Assembly (NCBI GenBank): GCA_023150375.1
Contig: JAKLLA010000007.1
Coordinates: 62,001 to 126,000, forward strand
Source: Burkholderiaceae bacterium
GTDB lineage: Bacteria > Pseudomonadota > Gammaproteobacteria > Burkholderiales > Burkholderiaceae_C
DNA: 64,000 bases
Direction: 5' to 3'
Within the stretch, counting starts at the first letter, position 1, and every line of letters begins with the position of its first letter. Positions 1 through 10,330 of the stretch are shown here, in pieces. Both the position numbers and the translations under genes were made by a program. The notes beneath the pieces were generated by a model. The model ran no database searches and was not told the origin of the DNA. It saw only the letters and a list, made by a program, of their open reading frames with translations.

Positions 1-3000
1 GAAGTGGCCGTGGTCGAGCTGCTGCAGCCCGTGCTGGATGCCGTGCCGACCCCCCTGCGCGCCGAGCTGCGACGTGCCGACCGGACCCTGGCCACCGCCG
101 GTGCGACCGTCGGGCCGGCGCGCGCACTGGCCCTGCCGGTCCTGATGCACAGCGGCACGGACAACGGACGCACCCAGGCCTTCACCCTGCACCTGCAGCA
201 GCCGCTGGCCGACGCGCTGGGGCCGGCGCTGTGGGTGGGGGCCGCCTACCTGCTGCTCAGCTCGCTGTTGCTGTGGGCCGTCCACCGGCGCATCGGCTCG
301 CTGGTGCGCCGCGCCCTGGCGCCGCTGGAGTCGTTGCGCGACGCCGCCCACCAGGTCGCCGAGGACGGCCGGGTGGAGATCCCCGAACTGTCGGTGCAGG
401 CCCTGCTGGACGGCGGCCCCGAGGTGCAGAGCCTGGCCGACAGCTTCGCGCACATGCTCGAGCGCCTGTTCAGGGCCCAGGCGCTGCTGGAAGACACGGT
501 CGCCCAGCGCACCGCCGAACTGGCGCAGGCCAAGGCGCGCCTGGACGCCACCCTGGCCAGCCTGGGCGACGGGGTGTACTCGCTGAGCATCGACCGCGCG
601 CAGCTGCTCTTCGCCAGCCCGCCCGTGCAGCGCCTGCTCGGCCTGCCGGACAGCGCTGCGCCGATGCTGCACGACACGCTGCGCGGCCTGCTCAGCCCGG
701 CCTCGCTCGACGCGCTGGCGCAGGCCACCACGCGCGCGCTCCAGGAAGGTCACGCCGAGGTGCGGCTGGAACTGCCGGCCCCGCCCGACGCCCCCGAGGC
801 GCCGCGCTGGCTGGAGGACCGCATGACCGTGGTGCGCGACGACCAGGGGCGTGCGCTGCGCCTGGACGGCAGCCTGCGCGACGTCACGGCCGCCGTGCGT
901 GCCGAACAGCGCAGCCAGGCCGCGGCCGCCGGCCTGCGCCTGCGCGACCAGGCACTGGCCTCCACCGGCAGCGGCGTGCTCATCCTGGCCCTCGAGCCGC
1001 AGCGCCGCACGCGGGCGGTGTACGCCAACCCGGCCTTCGTGCAGATGGCCGGCGCGCCGCTGGAAGCCCTGCTGGCCGCCGACGGTGAGCTGCTGCAGAG
1101 CTTCACCGTCGGCCCCCAGGTCGGCGATGCAATGCGCAGCTGCGTCACCGAACGGCGCGACGTGCGCGTCACCAGCCGGGTGCGCCGGGCCGACGGCGCG
1201 ATCATCTGGTGCGAGATCACCATCAGCCCGATGGCCGAGGACGCCGCCGCGCAGGCGCCCGGCACGCGACCCTGGGTGCACCACGTCGTGATGGTGGTCG
1301 ACGACGTGACCGAGCAGCGCCGCCAGAAGGAACTGCTGCGCCAGGTGGTGGAATCGGTCAACGAGGTGATCTTCCAGACCGATGCGTCGGGTCGCTGGAC
1401 CTACCTGAACCCGGCCTGGGCACGCATCACCGGCCATGCGGTGGCGCCCACGCTGGGCCAGCCCTTCGACGCCCTGATGCATCCGGACGACCGCGCCAGT
1501 GCCCGCACCCTGTTCGAGGCCCTGCTGCGTGGCGACTGCGAGGAAGTCCGCCACGAGGGCCGCTTCGCCACCCGCGACGGCGGCGAGCGCTGGCTGGCCG
1601 CCCACGTGCACCTGCGCCGCGACGACGACGGCGCCAGCGCCGGCTGCACCGGCACCCTGACCGACGTGACCGAGCAGCGCGCCACCGAGGCCGACCTGCG
1701 CCTGCGCAACCGGGCCATCGACGCCAGCCGCAACGGCATCGTCATCACCGACGTGCGCGCCCCCGGCCAGCCGGTGGTCTTCGTCAACGAGGGCTTCACC
1801 CGCCTGACCGGCTACAGCGCCGCCGAGGCGCTCGGCCGCTCCTGCAGCTTCCTGCAGGGCCGCGACCGCGACCAGCCGGCCCTGCAGGACATCCGCCGCG
1901 CGCTGGCCGAGGGCGAACCCTGCCGCGTGCTGCTGCGCAACTACCGGCGCAGCGGCGAACGCTTCGACAACGACCTGTCGATCGCCCCGGTGCACGACGA
2001 GCGCAGCGGCGCGATCACCCACTACGTCGGCGTGATCAGCGACGTCACCCAGCGCCTGCTGGCCGAGCGCCTGCTGCGCGACCAGTTCGCCCGCCTGGAC
2101 ACCATCTTCGCGCTCAGCCCGGACGGCTTCGTCTCCTTCGACGGCGCGGGCCGGGTGGTCTCGGTCAACCCGGCCTTCGAGACCCTGCTGGGCGTGAGCC
2201 GCAGCGCCGTGGTGGGCCTGGCCGGCCCGGAATTCGAGGCCCTGCTGGACGAGCGCGTCGAGGCCCGCAACCCGCCCGGCATGGCCGCCTGGCGCGACGC
2301 GCGCGCCGACGGCCCCGGCCCGGTGCACACCGACGTGCTGCTGCTGCGCGGCCTGCCGCAGCGCGTGCTGCTGTGCAGCCGGCGCGACTGCGATGCGCCG
2401 AACGTCTCGCGCCTGCTGCACCTGCGCGACATCACCCGCGAGACCGAGGTGGACCGCATGAAGAGCGAGTTCCTGTCCACCGCCGCGCACGAACTGCGCA
2501 CCCCGATGGCCAGCATCCGCGGCTTCTCGGACCTGCTGATGATGCGCAAGTTCGACGAGGCGCGTACCCGCGACGTGCTGCAGACCATCAACCGCCAGTC
2601 CATCTGGCTGACCGACATGGTCAACGAGCTGCTCGACCTGGCCCGCATCGAGGCCCGCAAGGGCAAGGACTTCCAGCTCGAGGTCATCCAGGTCGAGGAG
2701 GCGGTGCGCGCGGCCATCGACAGCCTGCTGATGCCCGGCGACCCGCGGCGGGTGGACTGCCGCATCCCGGCCGGCCTGCCACCGCTGCGGGTGGACCGCG
2801 CCAAGCTGCAGCATGCCCTGACCAACGTGCTGTCCAACGCCTACAAGTACTCCCCCGGCGGCGGCGCGATCGAGCTCGAGGCGCAGCAGCGCCGCAGCCC
2901 GGACGGCGCCCTGCAGGTGGGCATCGCGGTGCGCGACCACGGCATCGGCATGCGCCCCGAGCATGCCCGCCGCGCCTTCGAACGCTTCTTCCGCGCCGAC

Positions 3001-3174
3001 AGCTCCGGCGCCATCCCCGGCACCGGCCTCGGCCTGGCGCTGGTCAAGGAGATCGTCGAACTGCACGACGGCCAGGTGGAACTGGACAGCGAACTCGGCC
3101 GCGGCACCACGGTCGTGCTCTGGCTGCCGGCCTGGCTCAGGACGCCCAGCGACGCCGACCGGCAGCCCGGCTGA
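1..3174 (+). CDS. Multi-PAS sensor histidine kinase, 5' end outside window
   Basis: Open from the first base, so the true N-terminus lies upstream; residue numbers here count the GTG at base 4 as 1. An extracytoplasmic stretch is followed by one membrane segment (about 74-92) and a HAMP-like linker. At least five PAS-type domains follow, roughly at 180-300, 310-430, 440-560, 562-680 and 690-800. The C-terminus is a histidine kinase: H-box AAHELRTP with His829, N-box NVLSNAYKYS near 941, G1 DHGIGM near 980 and G2 GTGLGLAL near 1006. It should autophosphorylate in response to an unknown signal and pass phosphate to a response regulator not present here. The fourth PAS reads like a LOV domain, with Cys614 in GRSCSFLQG. 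No receiver domain is present. Family assignment is secure; ligand and partner are unknown. Confidence 0.93.
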   Translation, partial: EVAVVELLQPVLDAVPTPLRAELRRADRTLATAGATVGPARALALPVLMHSGTDNGRTQAFTLHLQQPLADALGPALWVGAAYLLLSSLLLWAVHRRIGSLVRRALAPLESLRDAAHQVAEDGRVEIPELSVQALLDGGPEVQSLADSFAHMLERLFRAQALLEDTVAQRTAELAQAKARLDATLASLGDGVYSLSIDRAQLLFASPPVQRLLGLPDSAAPMLHDTLRGLLSPASLDALAQATTRALQEGHAEVRLELPAPPDAPEAPRWLEDRMTVVRDDQGRALRLDGSLRDVTAAVRAEQRSQAAAAGLRLRDQALASTGSGVLILALEPQRRTRAVYANPAFVQMAGAPLEALLAADGELLQSFTVGPQVGDAMRSCVTERRDVRVTSRVRRADGAIIWCEITISPMAEDAAAQAPGTRPWVHHVVMVVDDVTEQRRQKELLRQVVESVNEVIFQTDASGRWTYLNPAWARITGHAVAPTLGQPFDALMHPDDRASARTLFEALLRGDCEEVRHEGRFATRDGGERWLAAHVHLRRDDDGASAGCTGTLTDVTEQRATEADLRLRNRAIDASRNGIVITDVRAPGQPVVFVNEGFTRLTGYSAAEALGRSCSFLQGRDRDQPALQDIRRALAEGEPCRVLLRNYRRSGERFDNDLSIAPVHDERSGAITHYVGVISDVTQRLLAERLLRDQFARLDTIFALSPDGFVSFDGAGRVVSVNPAFETLLGVSRSAVVGLAGPEFEALLDERVEARNPPGMAAWRDARADGPGPVHTDVLLLRGLPQRVLLCSRRDCDAPNVSRLLHLRDITRETEVDRMKSEFLSTAAHELRTPMASIRGFSDLLMMRKFDEARTRDVLQTINRQSIWLTDMVNELLDLARIEARKGKDFQLEVIQVEEAVRAAIDSLLMPGDPRRVDCRIPAGLPPLRVDRAKLQHALTNVLSNAYKYSPGGGAIELEAQQRRSPDGALQVGIAVRDHGIGMRPEHARRAFERFFRADSSGAIPGTGLGLALVKEIVELHDGQVELDSELGRGTTVVLWLPAWLRTPSDADRQPG

Positions 3175-4003
3175 CGCCGCGGTCAGTCCTGCAAGCGGTT
3201 CCCCGCCCGGCTCCCTGCCGGCTCCCTGCCCGTCGGGCATCCGGCTGCGCCCCCCAGGCCGCCCGCAGCGCCAGCGCGGCCGCCTCGGCCGTCTCGGCCC
3301 CCAGCAGCACCTGCTGGATCTGCGCGGGCGACAGCACGGCGCCCGGGTAATCGGCGGCCAGCGCCGCAGCCACCGCCTGCGCCGGTGCAAAGAAGCGCAG
3401 GAACAAGCCCTGCAGCTGCCCCGCCGTCGCCAGGCCCAGCTCCACCGCCAGGTCGATCCGCCCGGGGCGGATCAGCGCTGCGTCCAGCCGCTCGTGGTGG
3501 TTGGTGGTCAGCACCACGATGCGGCCCTCCTGCGCCGCCACGCCGTCCAGCGCGTTGAGCAGGCCGGAGAAGCTCACCTCGATGCGCGTGTCCTGCTTCT
3601 CGCGGGCGACGAAGAAGGCGTCCACGTCCTCGATCAGCCGGCCGCGGTAGACGAACAGGTGAAAGCCCGGCGCCGGGCTGTACTGCAGCGCGGGCGGGCT
3701 GCCGGCGTCCCCGTCCGCCGCGTCGCTCTCGGCCACCTCCGGCGCGGCCTTCACCACCGTGAACCAGCGGCTTTTCTGGCCGAAGTGCTGGTCGTTCAGC
3801 CAGCCGACGAAGGCCGGGAAGAGGTCGTTGCGGCTGTCCAGCGTGGCGGTGACCACCAGCGCACGCTGCAGCTGCGACCCGAGCAGGCCGGGCACATGGC
3901 GCAGCGAGGCCGCCAGCACCCCCACCAGCCCCAGCGCAATGCCGCCGGCGAAGACCTGGTTCTCGAACTGCTGGCGCAGGGTGTCGAGGAAGGAGGACCA
4001 CAT
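3137..4003 (-). pseudogene. Bcs1-type AAA ATPase with internal in-frame deletion (no Walker A)
   Basis: The N-terminus (WSSFLDTLRQQFENQVFAGG and the following membrane segment) resembles the N-terminal domain of bacterial Bcs1-like AAA ATPases. The C-terminal half has the end of an AAA module: Walker B IEDVDAFF, FSGLLNALDGV, sensor 1 VLTTNH and the arginine-finger region IRPGRID. Between them the reading runs from FHLFVYRGRL straight into IEDVDAFF near base 3650. The roughly 150-200 residues that normally carry the GPPGxGKS Walker A loop are missing while the frame is kept. ATP binding is therefore not expected. The last 38 bases overlap the end of the upstream kinase gene in convergent orientation, and the C-terminal tail (about 30 Arg/Gly/Ala-rich residues) looks like read-through. 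I call it a decayed gene; a non-ATPase remnant with a residual role cannot be excluded. Confidence 0.75.
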
Positions 4004-4089
4004 GCGGCCATGCTAATCCCGCCGGTGCATCGCCGCCCGATGGGATCCTGGCGCCGCACCACCCTGGCCGAGCGGCCGGCAGCGGTTCC

Positions 4090-5001
4090 TCAGGCCGGCA
4101 GCGGGGACGGCATCGACGGCCGGTGGCCGTTGCGGCGGTAGAACTCGCAGCGCTCGATGTACTCGCGCGTGCTCTTGGGCATCGGCGTGCGGGCGCGGGC
4201 GATGTAGAAGATCAGGTCCCGGCCGCGCCGGATCAGCTCCAGCCCGTCGGCCTCGCTGTGCCGCACGCTCGGGCAGTCCTGCGCGTGCAGCGTCCAGTCC
4301 GTCGGCACCAGGGGCTGGATCTCGGCCAGGCGCTCCCCGGTCGTGACGAAGCGCGGCCAGACGTCGAAGATGGCCGCATCGGTGCGCAGCGTCTCGGTCT
4401 TGGTGCGCGCCGCGGCGGTGAACGCCCGCACCAGCGGCTCGATGTGCGCGAACACCGGGATGCTGCTGAAGCCCTCGACCATCGCCTCGGCGATGCGGTC
4501 GATGTCGCGCATGCACTGCCCGATCTTGATGTAGCGGCTCTCGTAGAAGTCCTCGATCGGCACCGAGAAGGCCTTGAAGGGCTCGCCCCAGAGCTCGTCC
4601 AGGCCCTCCTCGCCGCTGCGGTGCAGCACCGAGCGGCCCAGCTCCATCGCCTCGAGCAGGCAGCGGCCGCAATCGCGCACGAGGGGGGACTCCTCGTTCA
4701 TCTCGACGCCCTCGCCCTGCAGCTCCACCAGGCGGCGGAAGATGTCCGTGGCCCGGTTGAACAGCGCACCGGCCAGCATGCCGCCCTTGACCCGCCGCAT
4801 GGCCGGATCGGTCTCGGCGTCGAAGGCCGCGCGGGCCTCCTTGAGGCGCGCACCCGGCACGTTCAGCCCATGCTCGGTGTGGTTGAACAGCCGCCGCGTC
4901 AGCGCATCGATCAGGGCCCGCTTGGCCTGCAGCGTGTCCGCCGGCAGCGGGTAGGTCTTGATCCAGTAGCCGCCATAGAACACCCGCTCGGTCTGATCCA
5001 T
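4090..5001 (-). CDS. Conserved protein of unknown function
   Basis: A 303-residue soluble protein beginning MDQTERVFYGGYWIKTYPLP. The ATG at 5001 is preferred because convincing protein composition starts there; an upstream in-frame ATG at 5058 would add 19 proline-rich residues, and neither has a strong ribosome site. There is no signal peptide or membrane segment. Cysteines occur in RDCGRCLLEAM and near the C-terminus, but no catalytic motif is recognised. Codon use and amino-acid content look like a real gene. It runs in the same direction as the Bcs1-like remnant, 87 bases upstream of it, so the two may once have been co-transcribed. I do not recognise the family. Confidence 0.7.
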   Translation of the reverse strand: MDQTERVFYGGYWIKTYPLPADTLQAKRALIDALTRRLFNHTEHGLNVPGARLKEARAAFDAETDPAMRRVKGGMLAGALFNRATDIFRRLVELQGEGVEMNEESPLVRDCGRCLLEAMELGRSVLHRSGEEGLDELWGEPFKAFSVPIEDFYESRYIKIGQCMRDIDRIAEAMVEGFSSIPVFAHIEPLVRAFTAAARTKTETLRTDAAIFDVWPRFVTTGERLAEIQPLVPTDWTLHAQDCPSVRHSEADGLELIRRGRDLIFYIARARTPMPKSTREYIERCEFYRRNGHRPSMPSPLPA

Positions 5002-5222
5002 CAGACGGCGGGTGCCCTCGACGGGGGGCGGATCCGGCGTGGGAGGCACCGTGCACATATCTTGACCACTCGGGTGGGGACGCGGGCCAGATTAGCAGGA
5101 TTCGCGGCGCGCTGCTGCAGCGCAACATCCACAGGGCCGCGCCGGCCAGACGGCCGTGAAGCCTGCCCGGCCTGTCGATCGCGGCGCTGAAGCGGCAGCG
5201 CTGACAACCCGTCAGAAGCCGC

Positions 5223-5495
5223 GAAACCGGGCAGCGACAGTCCGTGGCGGTCGACGCAGGCGTTGGAGCTGTCCAGCGGCGCCGCATTCTGCGCCAGCCA
5301 GCGATCCGCGCCGACCGCTGCCACCTTCCGCGCTCCTGCCTCGGCGGCTTGCGACCGGTCGATCGCCGATGTCCGGACCTGAGCCGGCAGCTGCGCGTCC
5401 ACCGAAATGGGGACGGTCGTTCGGAAGGGAGATGGCATCCGATGGGTCAAGGTGGAGGGCGCCTTTGCTGCTGGCGTTGATGTTGCCGATTGCAA
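5223..5495 (-). pseudogene. CcdA-like antitoxin remnant
   Basis: On the minus strand this stretch reads SVDAQLPAQVRTSAIDRSQA, then RWLAQNAAPLDSSNACVDRHG and LSLPGF. This resembles the C-terminal half of CcdA-type antitoxins (typically RWLAENxxAIxxYNxxVExHGL followed by a short end). The frame then runs on into non-coding sequence instead of stopping, the segment that should bind DNA is poorly conserved, and no ccdB follows. I read it as a degraded antitoxin left from a lost toxin-antitoxin pair. The rest of the 480-base gap between 5059 and 5540 shows no other convincing gene. Confidence 0.45.
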
Positions 5496-5588
5496 GACGG
5501 AGCTGCAATCTCCGGCCGCGTCAGGTCGACAACCTAGGCAGTGCCTGACCCGCCACGCTGTAAAGTGCCGACTCCGGGAGGCAGCGCG

Positions 5589-5768
5589 TATGACGAACCC
5601 CGGCTGTTCTTCCGCGAGGCGCAGTACCCCTGGGAATCGCCGGAAGCCGACCTGGCCGCAGCGCGCGAGCTGATCGAGCGCTGCGGCTACGGCCGCCGGA
5701 GGGAGGAGCTGGCGGATGCCGAGGCGGCGCTGGCGCAGTGGCGGCAGCGGCCAGCGGTCGAAGGTTGA
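5589..5768 (+). pseudogene. 3' tail of a lost larger gene
   Basis: This frame reads YDEPRLFFREAQYPWESPEA, followed by a helix-rich end with ARELIERCGYGRRREELADAE, and stops at 5768. Helical tails of this kind are familiar from the C-termini of large ATP-binding or helical-repeat proteins, but I cannot name the family with certainty. Upstream of about 5589 the frame loses protein-like composition, and the nearest start (GTG at 5541) would add only low-quality residues. It is best seen as a truncated remnant. It sits directly before the first MNT/HEPN pair and next to the CcdA-like remnant, consistent with a region of repeated insertion and loss. Confidence 0.4.
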
Positions 5769-5809
5769 GCGGCCCCCGCGCCTCGGCCGATCGACTTACC
5801 ATCGCGGTC

Positions 5810-6127
5810 ATGGCCCTGCCCGACTTCATCCTCGCCCGCCGCGACGACATCGCCGCGCTGTGCCGGCGATACCGCGCGCGGCGGCTGGATCTGTTCGGCT
5901 CGGCAGTGCGGGGAGAGTTCGAGCCAGGGCGCAGCGATCTGGACTTCATCGTTGCCTTCGACGAATTGCCACCGGTCGAGGCCTACGACGCCTATTTCTC
6001 GCTGAAGGAAGGGCTGGAGGGGCTGTTCAGCCGGTCGGTCGATCTGGTGGTCGAGCGGGCGATCCGCAATCCGCACTTCCGCGCTCGGGTGGCCACGGAG
6101 CGGCAACAGGTCTTCCATGTCGCCTGA
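5810..6127 (+). CDS. mntA: MNT-type nucleotidyltransferase, antitoxin of HEPN/MNT pair
   Basis: A 105-residue minimal nucleotidyltransferase (MALPDFILARRDDIAALCRR). The fold signature GSAVRGEFEPGRSDLDFIV supplies the Gly-Ser and paired Asp residues that bind Mg-nucleotide. In characterised MntA-HepT systems this enzyme adds AMP units to the HEPN toxin and blocks its RNase activity; that role is inferred here from family and pairing. The stop overlaps the start of the following HEPN gene by 11 bases, the usual arrangement. The ATG at 5810 is chosen over an upstream in-frame start at 5738 because homology begins at MALPDF. Confidence 0.85.
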   Translation: MALPDFILARRDDIAALCRRYRARRLDLFGSAVRGEFEPGRSDLDFIVAFDELPPVEAYDAYFSLKEGLEGLFSRSVDLVVERAIRNPHFRARVATERQQVFHVA

Positions 6128-6446
6128 TGCGCGCACCTTCCTTTGCGACGCCATCGGTGCCGCGCGGCTGGCGCTGAGCTTCGTGCAGGGCCGTTCGTTC
6201 GACGACTACCAGACCGACGCGATGCTGCGCTCGGCCGTCGAGCGCCAGCTTTTCATCGTCGGTGAAGCCCTCGGGCGGCTGCGGCAGATCGATCCCGGCA
6301 CGGCAGAGCGGATTGCGGATCTGCCGCGGGCCGTCGGGCTGCGCAACATCCTGGCGCATGCCTATTCGGTCGTGGATGACTCGGTGATCTGGGGGCTGCT
6401 GTCGGGGCCGCTGGACAGGCTGATCGCGCAGATGGAGGCAATCTGA
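6117..6446 (+). CDS. hepT: HEPN-domain toxin of the HepT/DUF86 family
   Basis: A 109-residue all-helical protein with the HEPN nuclease signature R-x4-H-x-Y seen as RNILAHAY near residue 81. It starts with ATG at 6117 inside the end of the nucleotidyltransferase gene, so the two are translationally coupled. In the family, HepT is a toxic RNase that is neutralised by AMPylation of the motif tyrosine, which is present here. All three key residues are intact, so the toxin is predicted active. prfC starts 67 bases downstream on the same strand. Confidence 0.85.
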   Translation: MSPDARTFLCDAIGAARLALSFVQGRSFDDYQTDAMLRSAVERQLFIVGEALGRLRQIDPGTAERIADLPRAVGLRNILAHAYSVVDDSVIWGLLSGPLDRLIAQMEAI

Positions 6447-6513
6447 GGCGCAGGCGACAATCGCAGCTTCGCGCGTCATCGCCTGACGCGCCTGCTCCTG
6501 TTGACCGCCCGCC

Positions 6514-8127
<1,614 letters not shown>

Positions 8128-8200
8128 GCGAGCTGACGGCGCTTGAACCGCGTGTGACCCACGCGTGGACAGTTCGACGCGCACTGCCTACGATGCCGCC

Positions 8201-8482
8201 ATGCGCCTGACTGAACATGAGCGTGACATCCTGGTCGATGCGATCCGGGCGGCCGACCCGGACGCCCAGATCTGGCTGCACGGCTCACGCGTGCGCGACG
8301 ACGCGCGCGGCGGCGACATCGACCTGCTGGTGCTGTCCCGACGCATCCAGCTCAGCGACAAGCTGGATGTGCTGGCCCGCCTGCATTCGCAACTGGGCGA
8401 GCAACGCATCGACCTGACTGTCGCGCGCGACGAACAGCGGCCTTTCGTTCGCATCGCCAAGGCTACCGGGGTGCGGCTGTGA
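8201..8482 (+). CDS. Second MNT-type nucleotidyltransferase (antitoxin)
   Basis: A 93-residue nucleotidyltransferase starting MRLTEHERDILVDAI. Its active-site signature is LHGSRVRDDARGGDIDLLV. It is clearly different in sequence from the MNT protein at 5810, so the two pairs are not a recent local duplication. Its last four bases overlap the GTG start of the next gene. Family knowledge suggests it modifies and silences the HEPN partner. The in-frame start at 8165 would place translated sequence immediately after the prfC stop and adds no recognisable homology, so ATG 8201 is preferred. Confidence 0.82.
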   Translation: MRLTEHERDILVDAIRAADPDAQIWLHGSRVRDDARGGDIDLLVLSRRIQLSDKLDVLARLHSQLGEQRIDLTVARDEQRPFVRIAKATGVRL

Positions 8483-8934
8483 AGGGCGCCGCCCGCGCGG
8501 ACAAGCTGGCGCTGCTGGCCGAAGAGCTGGCCCGGGCGCAGCAGGCGGCGGCGCATTTCGAATGGTCCGTGCACCGCTGCGAGCCGCTGTCGGCGGCCAC
8601 CACCTGGTCCGCCGAAGACCTGGAGCGGCTGGAGTCGATGGCCAGCCGCTTCGCCCGGCTCTCGGACCTGCTGACGCAGCGGCTCATGCGCCTGGCCGAC
8701 GATCTGGAACTGGAAACCGCCGGCAGCCTGCTCGACCGCCTGCGACGCGCCGAGAAGCGCGGCTGGGTCGACCACGACGGCGAGCTGGTCCGGATCCGGG
8801 AGCTGCGCAACCTTGTGGCGCACGAGTACGCGGACGAGGATCTGGCGGCGCTCTACCGCGAGATCCTCCGCCTGGCTCCCGCGCTGCTGGATTGCGTCCA
8901 GCGCGTCACCGCGTGGTCGACAGGGGTTCGCTGA
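8479..8934 (+). CDS. HEPN-like toxin partner of the second MNT protein
   Basis: A 151-residue helical protein starting at a GTG that overlaps the stop of the nucleotidyltransferase by four bases. The HEPN signature R-x4-H-x-Y appears as RNLVAHEY near residue 111. It is longer than the first HEPN protein (151 versus 109 residues) with an extra N-terminal helical region. A nuclease toxin role is inferred from the motif and pairing. The gene ends just before a short unassigned stretch and the second copy of the prfC 3' end, so this toxin-antitoxin pair lies inside the repeat-bounded segment. Confidence 0.75.
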   Translation: MKGAARADKLALLAEELARAQQAAAHFEWSVHRCEPLSAATTWSAEDLERLESMASRFARLSDLLTQRLMRLADDLELETAGSLLDRLRRAEKRGWVDHDGELVRIRELRNLVAHEYADEDLAALYREILRLAPALLDCVQRVTAWSTGVR

Positions 8935-9057
8935 GTTACATGTACGGAGTCTGTATGGCAACTGGGCCGCGCATGACCAGACCGAGGCGGTCGACGAGGC
9001 AAGTCGCTGCGGCTGGCTGGATCGAAATCGAGCGCGCCCCAGTTCAGCGGCCTGCCG

Positions 9058-9135
9058 GAGCGCGTGCGGGACATCCAGTTCCACGCCATGCGCGAGCACA
9101 GCGGCCGGGTGTTCGGCGCCGGGCCGAACGCCTGA
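9058..9135 (+). pseudogene. Detached second copy of the prfC 3' end
   Basis: Twenty-six codons including stop reading ERVRDIQFHAMREHSGRVFG then AGPNA. They match the last 26 codons of prfC (8050-8127) at 66 of 78 bases by my hand alignment, and 23 of 25 residues. Most differences are synonymous, so this is a homologous but diverged copy, not a fresh duplication. Similarity stops sharply at the GAG codon on the left and at the stop codon on the right. No start codon or remaining RF3 sequence precedes it. It looks like a displaced gene end produced when a segment entered the 3' end of prfC. Confidence 0.85.
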
Positions 9136-9160
9136 TGCCGGCCCTGCGCCGCCGCCCGGC

Positions 9161-10330
9161 GTGAACACCGCGGGCCTGTTCGCCGGCATCGGCGGCTTCG
9201 AGCTCGGCCTGCAGCAGGCCGGCCACCACGCGCAGCTGCTCTGCGACGTGCTGCCCACCGCCCAGGCCGTGCTGCGCGCGCGTTTCCCCGCGGTGGAGTA
9301 CCACCACGACCTGACGACGCTGGCGGACCTGCCCGCGTCGGTGGAGCTGCTCTGCGCCGGTTTTCCCTGCCAGGACCTCAGCCAGGCCGGACGCGGCGCC
9401 GGGCTGCTGGGCGCGCGCTCGGGCCTGATCGCCGAGGTGTTCCGGCTGCTGGCGCGCCGCCGCGTGGACACGGTGCTGCTGGAGAACGTGCCCTTCATGC
9501 TGCAGCTGGGCGGCGGCAATGCGATGCGCGCCATCGTCGACGCGCTCGAGCAGCAGGGCTACCGCTGGGCCTACCGGGTGGTGGACAGCTGGTCCTTCGG
9601 CCTGGCGCAGCGCCGCGAGCGGGTCTTCCTGGTGGCCTCGCGGGTGCTGGACCCGGCCGAGGTGCTGCTGGCCGACGAGCAGCCGATCGAGCGCCCGGCC
9701 ACCTCGCTGGCCACGCTGCCGCACGGCTTCTACTGGACCGAGGGGCTCGGCGGGCTGGGCTGGGCGGTGGACGCGGTGCCGACGCTGAAGAACGGCAGCA
9801 GCGTGGGCATCGCCTCGCCGCCGGCGGTGCTGTTGCCCGACGGGCGGCTGCTGCGCCTGGGCATCCGCAGCGGCGAACAGCTGCAGGGCTTCGAGGCGGA
9901 CTGGACCCTGCCGGCGCAGGCGGCCGGGCGCCCGGCGGCACGCTGGGGGCTGGTCGGCAGTGCGGTCAGCGTGCCGGTGGCGCGCTGGATCGGGCAGCGC
10001 CTGGCGCAGCCCGGGCGCTATGACCCGGCGCGCGACCAGCCCTTCCCCGTCACCGGCCGGGCGCCACGGGCGGCCCGCTTCGACGGCCGCCGGCGGCAGG
10101 CGGTGCAGATCGGCCCCGACCCGCTGGGCCGCCGCCCGGCCGGGCTGCTGACCGTGCTGGCCGCCGACCCCGACGCCGAGCCGCTGTCGCTGCGCGCCAC
10201 GCGCGGCTTCCTGAGCCGCACGAGGCGGGCCCGGCTGCGCTTCGCGCCGGGCTTCATCGCCGCGGTCGAGCAGCACCTGCTGCGCATGGGCGGGTCGCTG
10301 GCGGACCTCGGGGAGGGGGCTCCGCCGTGA
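9161..10330 (+). CDS. DNA (cytosine-5) methyltransferase
   Basis: A 389-residue C5 methyltransferase starting with GTG at 9161. Motif I is FAGIGGFELGL at the N-terminus (SAM binding), motif IV GFPCQDLSQAG supplies the catalytic Cys70, motif VI is LLENVP with Glu108, and motif VIII is QRRERVF from residue 150. The target-recognition region and final motifs follow. Its last four bases overlap the Vsr gene, the classical Dcm-Vsr arrangement. No cognate restriction endonuclease is adjacent, so it may be a solitary methylase or a remnant restriction-modification system. It begins 25 bases after the detached prfC end, suggesting it arrived with or before that rearrangement. The recognition sequence cannot be read from the protein. 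Confidence 0.93.
   Translation: MNTAGLFAGIGGFELGLQQAGHHAQLLCDVLPTAQAVLRARFPAVEYHHDLTTLADLPASVELLCAGFPCQDLSQAGRGAGLLGARSGLIAEVFRLLARRRVDTVLLENVPFMLQLGGGNAMRAIVDALEQQGYRWAYRVVDSWSFGLAQRRERVFLVASRVLDPAEVLLADEQPIERPATSLATLPHGFYWTEGLGGLGWAVDAVPTLKNGSSVGIASPPAVLLPDGRLLRLGIRSGEQLQGFEADWTLPAQAAGRPAARWGLVGSAVSVPVARWIGQRLAQPGRYDPARDQPFPVTGRAPRAARFDGRRRQAVQIGPDPLGRRPAGLLTVLAADPDAEPLSLRATRGFLSRTRRARLRFAPGFIAAVEQHLLRMGGSLADLGEGAPP

Noticed and set aside
3183-4001. A second long minus-strand frame over the Bcs1-like gene
   Set aside because: Its translation is Arg/Ala/Gly-rich without motifs, while the other frame carries recognisable Bcs1 and AAA segments.
8938-9057. Possible short gene between the second HEPN gene and the detached prfC end
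   Set aside because: Reading frames here give pieces such as YGNWAAHDQTEAVDEASRCG but no start site, no clear family and no consistent frame; it may be another fragment but cannot be supported.
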